A DNA stretch of 64,000 nt from Euzebya sp. (GTDB lineage Bacteria > Actinomycetota > Nitriliruptoria > Euzebyales > Euzebyaceae), in the NCBI RefSeq assembly GCF_964222135.1, contig NZ_CAXQBR010000094.1:119786-183785 (forward strand), read 5' to 3'. Positions within the stretch are counted from its first letter, which is position 1. Each line of letters starts with the position of its first letter. Positions 1 through 8,567 of the stretch are shown piece by piece. Made by a program: the position numbers and the translations under genes. Below the pieces are notes generated by a model that saw only the letters and a list, made by a program, of their open reading frames with translations, did not search any database and was not told the origin of the DNA.

Positions 1-1
1 G

Positions 2-250
2 TTCGCCCTCATGGCGAAGAAGGACGAGGAGAAGCAGCAGATGCCGGCCCCCCGGCTGACCGACCGGGAGATGGAGGTCCTGACGCTGGTCGCGAAGGGG
101 ATGAACAACCGCGACATCGCGAAGGAGCTGTTCATCTCCGAGAACACCGTCAAGAACCACGTGCGGAACATCCTCGAGAAGCTCCACCTCCACTCCCGCA
201 TGGAGGCCGTCGTCTACGCGGTCCGCGAGAAGCTCCTCGAGATCAAGTAG
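2..250 (+). CDS. LuxR/NarL-type response regulator, C-terminal part (5' end outside window)
   Basis: The visible 82 codons encode a complete LuxR/FixJ-type helix-turn-helix: LTDREMEVLTLVAKGMNNRD, then KELFISENTVKNHV and ILEKLHLHSRMEAV. The reading frame is open from base 2 (Phe-Ala-Leu) before the first ATG at 11, and NarL-type response regulators usually have a similar linker ending near EFALMAK just before this domain. I therefore read it as the end of a longer two-component response regulator whose receiver domain lies left of the window, not as a 79-residue stand-alone protein. It would bind DNA as a dimer once its receiver is phosphorylated. The target genes are not visible. The HTH assignment is firm; the missing receiver is inferred. 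Confidence 0.85.
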   Translation, partial: FALMAKKDEEKQQMPAPRLTDREMEVLTLVAKGMNNRDIAKELFISENTVKNHVRNILEKLHLHSRMEAVVYAVREKLLEIK

Positions 251-288
251 CCCGCGGGCTCGTCTGGGGGGTGTCCCGGCCGACGTAG

Positions 289-1298
289 TCGGCGTGGGAG
301 CGGGGGTGGCAGCGCATCGCGGCCGGGCTGGCCGTCGCGGTCATCGGGTCCGGGCTGGTCCTCGGACTCGCGAGCCGCACCTCGCCCCTGGTGTTCCTCC
401 CCACGCTCGTCGGCGGCCCCCTGCTCGTCTGACGGCGCCCGCATCGCCGTCATGCGGTCCGCACCGCGGCTCACGACCTGGTTGGACGCCTCCATCATCG
501 CGGTGCCGGCCGGGTACGTGGCGTGGGAGTGGCTGTGGGAGCCCCACCCCCGGGTGACGGTGGCGTCGGCGGCCTCCGACGTGGTGTTCGTCGTCCTGAT
601 GGTCCCGATCACCGCGGCCGCACTCGACGGGGTCCGGGCCGAGCGGGAGTCGAGGGCGCCCCTCGTGGCCCTCGCCGCCGGGCTGGTGTGCTACGTCGCG
701 TCGATGGTGATCGGGGCGCCGCCTGCTGTCGAGACCACGACCGCCATGCTGGTCTTCGACGCCGCCGGGCACGCCCTGCTGCTCCTCGCGGTCGTCCGCG
801 GTCAGCGCTTGGCCCCGGCGCACCCCCGACCCCGCACGCCACCAGCCCCCGGCGGGCCGTGGCTGCCGTCCGCGGGGGCGCTGGCGACGATCGCGGTCGA
901 CCAGGGCGTGGTCGGCGCGGCGGAGGCCGGCGACGCGATCGAGACCGCGCTCGTGCCGCTCATCGCGTCCCTCGCGCTGGTGCGCCTCGTCGTGGCGATC
1001 CGCTCGCTGCGGGCGGCGCACGCCACGATCGCGGCGCCGGCACGCGGCGTGGACGGCCTGCTGCTGGTGGACCTCGACCGGGATCGACCGGCCGGACGGG
1101 CGGCACATCGCCCGGACGCTCGTCGATCTGGCTCACCACCTCGGTCTGCGGGTGGTCGCGGAGGGCGTCGAGGAGGAGTCGCAGCGGGCCGCGCTCGTCG
1201 CGATGGGCTGCGACGTTCTGCAGGGCTACCTGATCGGACGTCCCGTCCCCCTCGACCGGTTCCTCGCCGACCACGCCGATACCCTTGAGGTGACCTGA
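289..1298 (+). pseudogene. Broken GGDEF-EAL (cyclic di-GMP) gene, frameshifted and internally deleted
   Basis: Three pieces in three frames match successive parts of the intact paralogue at 8567-10783. Piece 1 (289-432) is a membrane segment ending LVGGPLLV at a stop. Piece 2 (431-about 1082) continues the alignment in another frame with GYVAWEWLWEP (paralogue LLAWEWVWEP) and GHALLLLAVVRGQR (paralogue GHVLATLAVVGGQR), then a GGDEF-onset scrap LLLVDLDR. Piece 3 (1080-1298) is the EAL C-terminus: LVDLAHHLGLRVVAEGVEEE and VAMGCDVLQGYLIGRPVPL. Nearly all of GGDEF and most of EAL, including both catalytic cores, are missing. The junction near 1076-1085 joins two similar Asp-Leu-Asp-Arg-like coding sequences, so deletion between short homologies is plausible. 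No convincing start codon or SD sequence is present. It is presumably dead. Confidence 0.8.
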
Positions 1299-1360
1299 CG
1301 GGTCGCGGGCACGGCGCTGGCGATGCGTCTGAAGAGGATCACGACACGAGGGAGCCCACC

Positions 1361-4231
1361 ATGGTGCTCGACAAGCTGCTGCGTCTCGGTGAGGGGCGGC
1401 GCCTCAAGCAGCTCTGGAAGTCCGTCGACGAGGTCAACGCCCGCGAGGACGACGTCAAGGCCCTGTCCGACGGCGAGCTCGCAGCGCGGACCGACGAGTT
1501 CAAGAAGCGCCTGGCCGACGGCGAGACGCTCGACGACATCATGTTCGACGCCTACGCCACCGTCCGCGAGGCCGCCTGGCGGGTCCTGAAGCAGCGTCCC
1601 TTCGACGTCCAGATCCTCGGCGGCATCGTGATGCACCAGGGCGACATCGCCGAGATGAAGACCGGTGAGGGGAAGACGCTGACGTCGACCGCCCCGGTGT
1701 ACCTGAACGCCCTGGCGGAGAAGGGCGTCCACGTCGTCACGGTCAACCCGTACCTGGCCAGCCGCGACGCCGAGTGGATGGGCCGCGTCTACGCGTTCCT
1801 CGGCCTGACCACCGGCTACGTCTACCCCCAGCAGAAGAAGGCGGACAAGCGGGCCGCCTACGCCTGCGACATCACCTACGGGACCAACAACGAGCTCGGG
1901 TTCGACTACCTGCGCGACCACATGGTCCTGAGCCCCGACCAGCTCGTGCAGCGCGGCCACAACTTCGCGATCGTCGACGAGATCGACTCGATCCTGGTCG
2001 ACGAGGCCCGCACGCCCCTGATCATCTCCGGCCCGGCCGACCAGTCCAGCCAGTGGTACGAGATCTTCGCCCGGCGCATCGCCCCCAAGCTGACGCGGGA
2101 CACCCACTACGAGGTCGACGAGGCCAAGCGGACCGTCGCGGTCACCGAGGAGGGCGTGGAGCGCGTCGAGGAGCTCCTCGGCGTCGGCAACCTCTACGAG
2201 AACGCCAACACCCCGCTGATCCACCACCTGCAGAACGCCATCCGGGCGAAGGAGCTGTTCCGCCGCGACGACGAGTACATCGTCGAGGGCGGCGAGGTGC
2301 TGATCGTCGACGAGAACACCGGTCGCACCCTCCACGGGCGGCGGTACTCCGAGGGGCTCCACCAGGCCATCGAGGCCAAGGAGGGGGTGACGATCAAGGA
2401 GGAGAACCAGACCCTCGCCACGATCACCCTGCAGAACTACTTCCGGACCTACGACAAGCTCGCCGGCATGACCGGCACGGCGAAGACCGAGGAGAAGGAG
2501 TTCGCCGAGATCTACGAGATGGGTGTCGTCGAGGTGCCGACGAACCGGCCGGTGCAGCGCGACGACAAGGCCGACCAGATCTACAAGAGCCTCGACGCGA
2601 AGCTCGACGCGGTGACCGCGGACATCAAGGCCCGTCAGGAGAAGGGCCAGCCGGTCCTCGTCGGCACGGTCAGCGTCGACCGGTCCGAGCAGCTCTCCAA
2701 GCGGCTGACGGTCGCCGGCGTCCGCCACGAGGTCCTGAACGCGAAGAACCACTTCCGCGAGGCCGACATCGTCGCCCAGGCCGGTCGCCTCGGCGCGGTC
2801 ACCGTGGCCACCAACATGGCCGGCCGCGGTGTGGACATCATGCTCGGCGGCAACCCCGAGGCGCTCGCGACGAAGGTCGCCAAGCGCGAAGCCGGCGCCG
2901 AGCCGGTGCTCGACCCCGAGACCGGTGAGGTGGAGCCGACCGAGGTGTGGCGCGAGCGCTTCCAGGCGGCCTACGACGCCGCGCTGGCCCGCTACGAGTC
3001 GGAGTGCGCGGAGGAGAAGCAGCAGGTCCTCGACCTCGGCGGGCTGTACGTCTGCGGCACCGAGCGCCACGACAGCCGTCGGATCGACAACCAGCTGCGC
3101 GGCCGTTCAGGCCGTCAGGGCGACCCCGGTGAGTCGCGGTTCTACCTGTCCCTCGAGGACGACCTGATGCGCTTGTTCAACGCGAGCGCCGTCGAGAGCA
3201 TCATGAACCGGCTCAAGATGCCCGAGGACCTGCCCATCGAGCACAAGATGGTGTCGAACGCCGTCGCCCGGGCCCAGGCCCAGGTCGAGAGCCGGAACTA
3301 CGAGATCCGCAAGAACGTCCTCAAGTACGACGACGTGATGAACGCGCAGCGCAAGATCATCTACCGCGAGCGCGACACCGTCCTCCACGGCGAGGACGGC
3401 GAGGTCGAGGCGATCGCCGAGCAGTTCGTCGAGGACGCCGTCGAGAACCTCACCACGCTCTTCGCCCCGCCCGGGGTCTTCAGCGAGGAGTGGGACCTCG
3501 ACCAGCTCGCCGAGCGCGTCCAGACCACGTTCGGCATCGACGACCTCGACATCGACCCCGCCGCGTACGCCGGCAAGGACGCCCACTTCGAGCTGCGCGA
3601 GGCGCTCGAGGAGCGCGTGATGGACGCCTACGGCGATCGTGAGGAGCAGGTCGGCGCCGCCGCGATGCGCCAGGTCGAGCGACGGGTGATCCTCAGCGTC
3701 GTCGACCGCGTGTGGCGTGAGCACCTCTACGAGATGGATCAGCTCCGCGACGGCATCGGCCTGCGGGCGGTCGGCCAGCGCGACCCCCTGGTGGAGTACC
3801 AGCGCGAGGCCTACAACGCGTTCGTCGACATCCAGGCGCGGATCAAGGAGGAGTCGGTCGGCTACTTCTTCAACCTCCCGGTCCGCACCGAGGAGGCCCC
3901 CCCGGCCGACGAGTCGGGGAACGGCGCGAAGGCGGCGTCACCACGCCCGACGATCCGCCGCCCGTCCCTCGACGGCCGCTCGAGCAGGCCGATGGAGGCC
4001 CAGCTGAGCTACTCCTCCTCCCAGAGCGGTGCTGCGTCCCCGGCCCGCGGATCGAGCAGCTACTCGGTCCCCGCCGGGTCCACCACGGCCGCCGCCCCGG
4101 GCTCGGCGAAGGAGAACGCGGCCGCCGCGGCAGCCCAGACCGGCACGGTCCGCAACGACGTGAAGGTCGGCCGGAACGACCCCTGCCCCTGCGGGAGCGG
4201 GGAGAAGTACAAGCGCTGCCACGGGTCGTAG
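1361..4231 (+). CDS. secA: Preprotein translocase ATPase SecA
   Basis: The 956-residue protein is the motor of the Sec export pathway. It binds preproteins and SecYEG at the inner membrane and hydrolyses ATP. Visible features are the Walker A segment MKTGEGKT (about residue 100), the DEAD-like segment [14 protein letters not shown] (about 206), the motif VI region [16 protein letters not shown] (about 487), [20 protein letters not shown], and a C-terminal zinc SEC-C tail [14 protein letters not shown] after a low-complexity linker. Length and motifs are those of a housekeeping SecA1-type protein. The ATG at 1361 follows a GAGGGA ribosome site by seven bases. A DUF6459/Rv3235-like gene lies nearby (11836-12321), as Rv3235 lies near secA1 (Rv3240c) in Mycobacterium. 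Confidence 0.98.
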   Translation: MVLDKLLRLGEGRRLKQLWKSVDEVNAREDDVKALSDGELAARTDEFKKRLADGETLDDIMFDAYATVREAAWRVLKQRPFDVQILGGIVMHQGDIAEMKTGEGKTLTSTAPVYLNALAEKGVHVVTVNPYLASRDAEWMGRVYAFLGLTTGYVYPQQKKADKRAAYACDITYGTNNELGFDYLRDHMVLSPDQLVQRGHNFAIVDEIDSILVDEARTPLIISGPADQSSQWYEIFARRIAPKLTRDTHYEVDEAKRTVAVTEEGVERVEELLGVGNLYENANTPLIHHLQNAIRAKELFRRDDEYIVEGGEVLIVDENTGRTLHGRRYSEGLHQAIEAKEGVTIKEENQTLATITLQNYFRTYDKLAGMTGTAKTEEKEFAEIYEMGVVEVPTNRPVQRDDKADQIYKSLDAKLDAVTADIKARQEKGQPVLVGTVSVDRSEQLSKRLTVAGVRHEVLNAKNHFREADIVAQAGRLGAVTVATNMAGRGVDIMLGGNPEALATKVAKREAGAEPVLDPETGEVEPTEVWRERFQAAYDAALARYESECAEEKQQVLDLGGLYVCGTERHDSRRIDNQLRGRSGRQGDPGESRFYLSLEDDLMRLFNASAVESIMNRLKMPEDLPIEHKMVSNAVARAQAQVESRNYEIRKNVLKYDDVMNAQRKIIYRERDTVLHGEDGEVEAIAEQFVEDAVENLTTLFAPPGVFSEEWDLDQLAERVQTTFGIDDLDIDPAAYAGKDAHFELREALEERVMDAYGDREEQVGAAAMRQVERRVILSVVDRVWREHLYEMDQLRDGIGLRAVGQRDPLVEYQREAYNAFVDIQARIKEESVGYFFNLPVRTEEAPPADESGNGAKAASPRPTIRRPSLDGRSSRPMEAQLSYSSSQSGAASPARGSSSYSVPAGSTTAAAPGSAKENAAAAAAQTGTVRNDVKVGRNDPCPCGSGEKYKRCHGS

Positions 4232-4276
4232 GTCGGTCGTTAGCCGTTCGTTAGGGGCGGGGGATAGCGTGCGGCC

Positions 4277-6280
4277 ATGCGTCGTGCCACCCCCCTCCTC
4301 TGCGCCCTCGTCCTCCTCGCCACCCTCGTCACGCCCGCGACCGCGCAGGACGGACCGGGGTGGCTCTACGTCGGCCTCGACGGCGACATCGTCGCGATGC
4401 GCCCCGACGGCACGGACCAGCGGAACCTGACCGCCACGGCCGACCGCTGGGAGGACCACCCCGACGTCTACGACGTCAGCGGCCGCGACGTCATCACCCA
4501 GTACCAGCTGATCGGTGAGGACGGGGAGCCGACCCGCCAGGGTGGCATGCACTACATCAACCCGGTCACCCCCGGGAACGACTTCGATCCCCTCTCCGGG
4601 TCGTTCGTGGCGGAGACGTACGCGCCCTCCTGGGGGTTCGACACGTCCCGGTTCTTCTACTCCGACGGCGGCGACGAGATCGGGGCGGTGTACTTCTTCG
4701 AGGGGCGGGCCGCGACGATCGTCGCGAACCGCGGTGGGGCCAACGGGTACTTCGACCCCGACGGCACGCCCAGCCAGACCGATCGCGACGAGGTCCTCTA
4801 CACCTTCACCGCCGGCGGGCGGCTGGGCGGGCTGCGGCTCCTCAACTTCGGCGAGTCCCCCACCGACCTGCTGGTCGCCGCGGGGAAGTACGCCGCCGCC
4901 GGGTACGGCCGCTACTACGCCGACGGCGACCAGGTCGTCTTCAGCTGCCGGATCAGCGACGGCGGGCCGCTGCAGCTGTGCCGCTCCGCACCCGACCAGG
5001 AGGGCACCGGGTTCGCCGCCATCCCGACGCCGGTCGACGCGATCAACGCCGCCGTGTCACCCGACGGCACCCGCGTGGCCTTCCGCGGCACCGACGGGTC
5101 GGTCTGGGTCGCCGGCATCGACGGGTCGAACCCGACCCAGCTCGTCGGCGCCGCTTCCGGGGAGGGGCTCGACTGGGGTCAGGAGATCCCGTTGCGGGGC
5201 GGTCCGACCCCCGAGCCCCCGACGCCGCCGGAGCCGGAGCCGCCGGCCGACCCCGCCCCCAACACGCCGCTCGAGCCGGGCGGGACCGACGGCGACCCGA
5301 CCACGACCGAGCGGGCGGCGTTCACCGACGCGGGTCCGTACTCGACCGCGGTGTCCCAGGCCCGCTACCCCTCGACGTCCTTCGCGGGGGAGGCTGCGGG
5401 ACCCGCGTACGCCATCCTGAGCCGCGACGACGCCTTCGCCGACTCCCTCGCCGGCAGCGCGCTGAGCGGTGACGGGCCTATCCTGTTCACCCCGACCGAC
5501 GAGCTGGCACCCGACGTGGCGGACGAGCTCACCCGGGTGCTGCCCCCCGGTGGGACCGTGTACCTCCTCGGCGGCACGGCGGCGCTGGCGGAGTCCGTGG
5601 CCGACGCCGTCAGCGCGCTCGGCCTGACCCCCGAGCGGCTGAGTGGCCCGTCGAGGTTCGAGACCGCCGTCGCGGTGGCGCGAGAGGTGATCGCCCTCGG
5701 CGGGTCGACCGACGAGGTCCTCGTCGCCCGCGGCACCGGCCCGGCGGACAACCCCACCGCGGCGTGGGCCGACTCGGTGACCGGTGGCGCGTACGCCGCC
5801 GCGGCTCGCACCCCCGTGGTCGTCACCCCGTCCGAGGACCTCCACCCGGCCGTCGAGGCACTGGTCGCCGACACCGACGCCACCGCGGTGCGGCTCGGCG
5901 GCGACGCCGCGCTCAGCCCGGCGGTGGAGGCGGCGCTGCCCGGCTCGCGGCGCATCGCCGGGACCGACCGTGCCGACACCGCCGGCGCGATCGCGACCGA
6001 GCTCCTCGACTACGGTGTCGACGGACCCCGGACCGCACTGGTCCTGAACGGCTTCGCCGACGACGGCTGGATCTTCGGGCTCGCCGCCGCGGGGCTCGCC
6101 GCCGACCTCGGCGGCGCCCTGCTGGTGGTCGGGGCGGACACCGTGCCGCCGGCCACGCAGGCGCTGCTCAGCACCTGCGGGGACCCGCAGGTCGAGGTGC
6201 TGGTCCTGGGCTGGCGCACGGTCATCCAGGACCCGGTGCTCGAGGAGATCGACCGGTTGGACGGGGGCGCCTGCGGCTGA
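4277..6280 (+). CDS. Secreted beta-propeller protein with three cell wall binding repeats (CWB2)
   Basis: This 667-residue exported protein starts with a signal peptide (basic MRR, hydrophobic LLCALVLLATLVTPATAQ). Residues about 28-300 contain WD40/PD40-like propeller strands such as GWLYVGLDGDIVAMRPDGTD and VSPDGTRVAFRGTDGSVWVA. A Pro/Glu linker at about 312-332 leads to three CWB2 (PF04122-type) repeats at about 345-667, with typical phrases AILSRDDAFADSLAG, VYLLGGTAAL and PTAAWADSV. It is likely fixed to the cell surface through CWB2, with the propeller as a binding or sensing module. The binding partner is unknown. A TAGCGT box at 4265-4270 lies six bases before the ATG, suggesting a leaderless mRNA. 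The same architecture recurs at 55034-56983. Confidence 0.85.
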   Translation: MRRATPLLCALVLLATLVTPATAQDGPGWLYVGLDGDIVAMRPDGTDQRNLTATADRWEDHPDVYDVSGRDVITQYQLIGEDGEPTRQGGMHYINPVTPGNDFDPLSGSFVAETYAPSWGFDTSRFFYSDGGDEIGAVYFFEGRAATIVANRGGANGYFDPDGTPSQTDRDEVLYTFTAGGRLGGLRLLNFGESPTDLLVAAGKYAAAGYGRYYADGDQVVFSCRISDGGPLQLCRSAPDQEGTGFAAIPTPVDAINAAVSPDGTRVAFRGTDGSVWVAGIDGSNPTQLVGAASGEGLDWGQEIPLRGGPTPEPPTPPEPEPPADPAPNTPLEPGGTDGDPTTTERAAFTDAGPYSTAVSQARYPSTSFAGEAAGPAYAILSRDDAFADSLAGSALSGDGPILFTPTDELAPDVADELTRVLPPGGTVYLLGGTAALAESVADAVSALGLTPERLSGPSRFETAVAVAREVIALGGSTDEVLVARGTGPADNPTAAWADSVTGGAYAAAARTPVVVTPSEDLHPAVEALVADTDATAVRLGGDAALSPAVEAALPGSRRIAGTDRADTAGAIATELLDYGVDGPRTALVLNGFADDGWIFGLAAAGLAADLGGALLVVGADTVPPATQALLSTCGDPQVEVLVLGWRTVIQDPVLEEIDRLDGGACG

Positions 6281-6335
6281 GCCGCGAGGACCCTGACCAT
6301 CCCCCCTCAACCCGGGGGTCGTCCCCGCCGATGAG

Positions 6336-8567
6336 ATGGGGATGGCAACGGCCGTGGGCGAGCGCGAGCGTGGACGACGTGTGGTCGTCTCCCTCGCCGT
6401 GGTCCTGGCCGCGCTGATCCCGGCCGAGACCGCGCTCGGGTACGACGCGGCCGTGACCGCCCCGCTGATGGTCGTGGTGTGCCTCGTGCCGTGGCGGCGG
6501 CTGGTGGGCCTCGACCCGGTCGCCCCCGACTCCACCCCCGGGGCGTGGCGGATCCTCGGCATCGGCATGGCGATGGCCAGCGCGTCCACGGCGCTGCTGT
6601 CGGTGCTCGACGCCGCTCCGATCGCGCTGATGGCCGTCCCCGTCCTCGCCACCCTCCCCGCGACGCTCAGGGGCGCCTGGGGTGCGCTGGTCCGCGGCAT
6701 CTCGGCGACCACCTCCGTCGACGTCGCGATCATCTCGCTCGCGGTCCTGCTGCTCAGCTGGTCCTGGGTCGTCGACGACTTCGCCGGCATGGTCATCGGC
6801 GAGGTGGCCGTGACCCTGGTGCTGCTCGGCCTGATCGCGGCCCTCGCCGGTGCGGTCCTCACCAACGCCGCCCGCGACCCGCGGCCCCGTGCGGAGCTCG
6901 TCGTCTTCGCCCTCGCGCTGCTGGCCTTCGGCGTCGCCCTGGTCGAGCCGAGCGGTGGGCCGTCGGAGGCCTACCGGACCGCGGAGCTCTCCACCGGGAT
7001 CGGCTACGGGCTGGCCGCCCTCGCCGTCGTCCGCGGCCAGCTGTCGGGGGAGCGGTCGGCGCGGGTCGCCGAGGAGGCGCTCGGCGGGACGGGTGTGGCC
7101 GCGCTGCTCGTCGTCGGGTCGTTCCTCGGGAACGGGGTGGTCACCGGTCTGCGCGACATCCCGCCCCACCCCCTCGAGGGGGCGTTGAAGGCGCTGCTGC
7201 TGCTCACGGTGGCCACCCGCGTCGTCATGATGGCCCGGGCCTGGCGTCGCATCCACACCGACCTCGACCACCTCGCCACCACCGACCCGCTGACCGGGCT
7301 GCGGAACCGCGCCCAGCTGGTGCGCCGGCTGGAGGCGATCCTCGCCGGTGGCGGGGCCGCAGCCGGCGTCAGCGTCCTGCTGATCGACGTCGACCGCTTC
7401 AAGGTCATCAACGACAGCCTGGGCCACCAGGTCGGCGACCGGGTCCTCGTGGCCGTGGCCGACCGGCTCCGCGCCGTCGCCGGTTCCGATGCGGTGTTCC
7501 GCTTCGGCGGCGACGAGTTCGTCGTCGTGGTGCCACGCGATGCCGGCGACCCGTCCGCGTACGGCGAGCGGATCCGCGCCGCCCTGGCCGCCACGATCGC
7601 GGTCGACGGCCGCGACCTGCAGGTGTCGGGCAGCGTGGGCGTGGCCACCGCCACCGCCGCGGTCGAGCCGACCGCGCTGATCCGGGACGCGGACATCGCC
7701 CTCTACCGCGCCAAGGAGCTCGGGCGGGACCGCGTGGTGTGCTTCGACTCCTCCCTCCACGCCGCCGCCCTCCGCCGCCTCGCGATCGAGAGCGGCCTGC
7801 GCGCCGCCCACGTCGACGGGTCGCTGTCGGTCTGCTACCAGCCGGTCGTGTCGGCCCGCACCGGCGACCTGGTCGCCGCGGAGGTCCTGCTGCGCTGGAC
7901 GAGCGCGTCGCTCGGCCCGGTCGGCCCCGGTGAGTTCATCGAGGTCGCCGAGGACATCGGCGCGATCGTGCCGATCGGCAGCTGGGTCATCACGCAGGCC
8001 TGCGCCGACCTGGCCGCGTTCGACGCCGCGCTCGGATGCGGCGCCGTGCCGCACCTGACGGTCAACGTCTCGGCGGTCCAGCTGCTGGTCCCCGGCCTGC
8101 TCGACCACATCCGCGACCAGCTGGCCGTCCACGGGCTGACCCCGGACCGGCTCGTCGTCGAGGTCACCGAATCGGCGCTGCTCGACCCGAGCGGTCCGGC
8201 GGCACAGGCCCTCTTCGAGTTGTCGCGGGCGGGCATCCGCCTGGCGGTCGACGACTTCGGGACCGGCTACTCGGCCCTGTCGTACCTCGAGACCTTCCCG
8301 GTCAGCGTGCTGAAGGTCGACCGGTCGTTCGTCACGCCGCTGGACGCGCCCACGCCCGACGGCGCGCCACGACGGTCGATGATCCCGACCCTCGTGCGGC
8401 TGGCCCGCATGTCCCGGCTGCTGCTGGTCGCCGAGGGTGTCGAGACGCCCGCGCAGCGCGACGCCCTCCTCGCGATGGGCTGCGTGCTGCACCAGGGGTA
8501 CCTGTACAGCCGCCCGGTCCCGGCCGACGTGCTCGTGGCGGACTGGGGACGGGTGGAGGTGGCCTAG
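6336..8567 (+). CDS. Membrane GGDEF-EAL cyclic di-GMP protein (first of a coupled pair)
   Basis: The 743-residue protein has about 300 N-terminal residues of hydrophobic membrane helices, then a GGDEF domain from about 318 (LTGLRNRAQL, VLLIDVDRFKVIND, RFGGDEF at about 388) and an EAL domain. The diguanylate cyclase signature is intact. The inhibitory I-site RxxD before it reads AGSD, so its Arg is missing. The EAL signature reads AEVLLRW (EVL), but the other metal and catalytic segments remain: VNVSAVQ, VVEVTESALL, DDFGTGYS, LKVDRSF, VAEGVET. It could make or degrade c-di-GMP, or only sense it. Its TAG stop overlaps the GTG start of the next gene by one base. The start is ATG 6336 or ATG 6342, both after a purine-rich GATGAGATGGGG. 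Confidence 0.9.
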   Translation: MGMATAVGERERGRRVVVSLAVVLAALIPAETALGYDAAVTAPLMVVVCLVPWRRLVGLDPVAPDSTPGAWRILGIGMAMASASTALLSVLDAAPIALMAVPVLATLPATLRGAWGALVRGISATTSVDVAIISLAVLLLSWSWVVDDFAGMVIGEVAVTLVLLGLIAALAGAVLTNAARDPRPRAELVVFALALLAFGVALVEPSGGPSEAYRTAELSTGIGYGLAALAVVRGQLSGERSARVAEEALGGTGVAALLVVGSFLGNGVVTGLRDIPPHPLEGALKALLLLTVATRVVMMARAWRRIHTDLDHLATTDPLTGLRNRAQLVRRLEAILAGGGAAAGVSVLLIDVDRFKVINDSLGHQVGDRVLVAVADRLRAVAGSDAVFRFGGDEFVVVVPRDAGDPSAYGERIRAALAATIAVDGRDLQVSGSVGVATATAAVEPTALIRDADIALYRAKELGRDRVVCFDSSLHAAALRRLAIESGLRAAHVDGSLSVCYQPVVSARTGDLVAAEVLLRWTSASLGPVGPGEFIEVAEDIGAIVPIGSWVITQACADLAAFDAALGCGAVPHLTVNVSAVQLLVPGLLDHIRDQLAVHGLTPDRLVVEVTESALLDPSGPAAQALFELSRAGIRLAVDDFGTGYSALSYLETFPVSVLKVDRSFVTPLDAPTPDGAPRRSMIPTLVRLARMSRLLLVAEGVETPAQRDALLAMGCVLHQGYLYSRPVPADVLVADWGRVEVA

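Noticed and set aside
1226..3070. Long minus-strand reading frame opposite secA
   Set aside because: It is a high-GC antisense shadow: its translation is Leu/Val/Gly/Arg-rich with no motif, and secA on the other strand is certain.
8036..8566. Upstream extension of the second GGDEF-EAL gene
   Set aside because: It lies wholly inside the first GGDEF-EAL gene; the GTG at 8567 overlapping TAG is the natural start.
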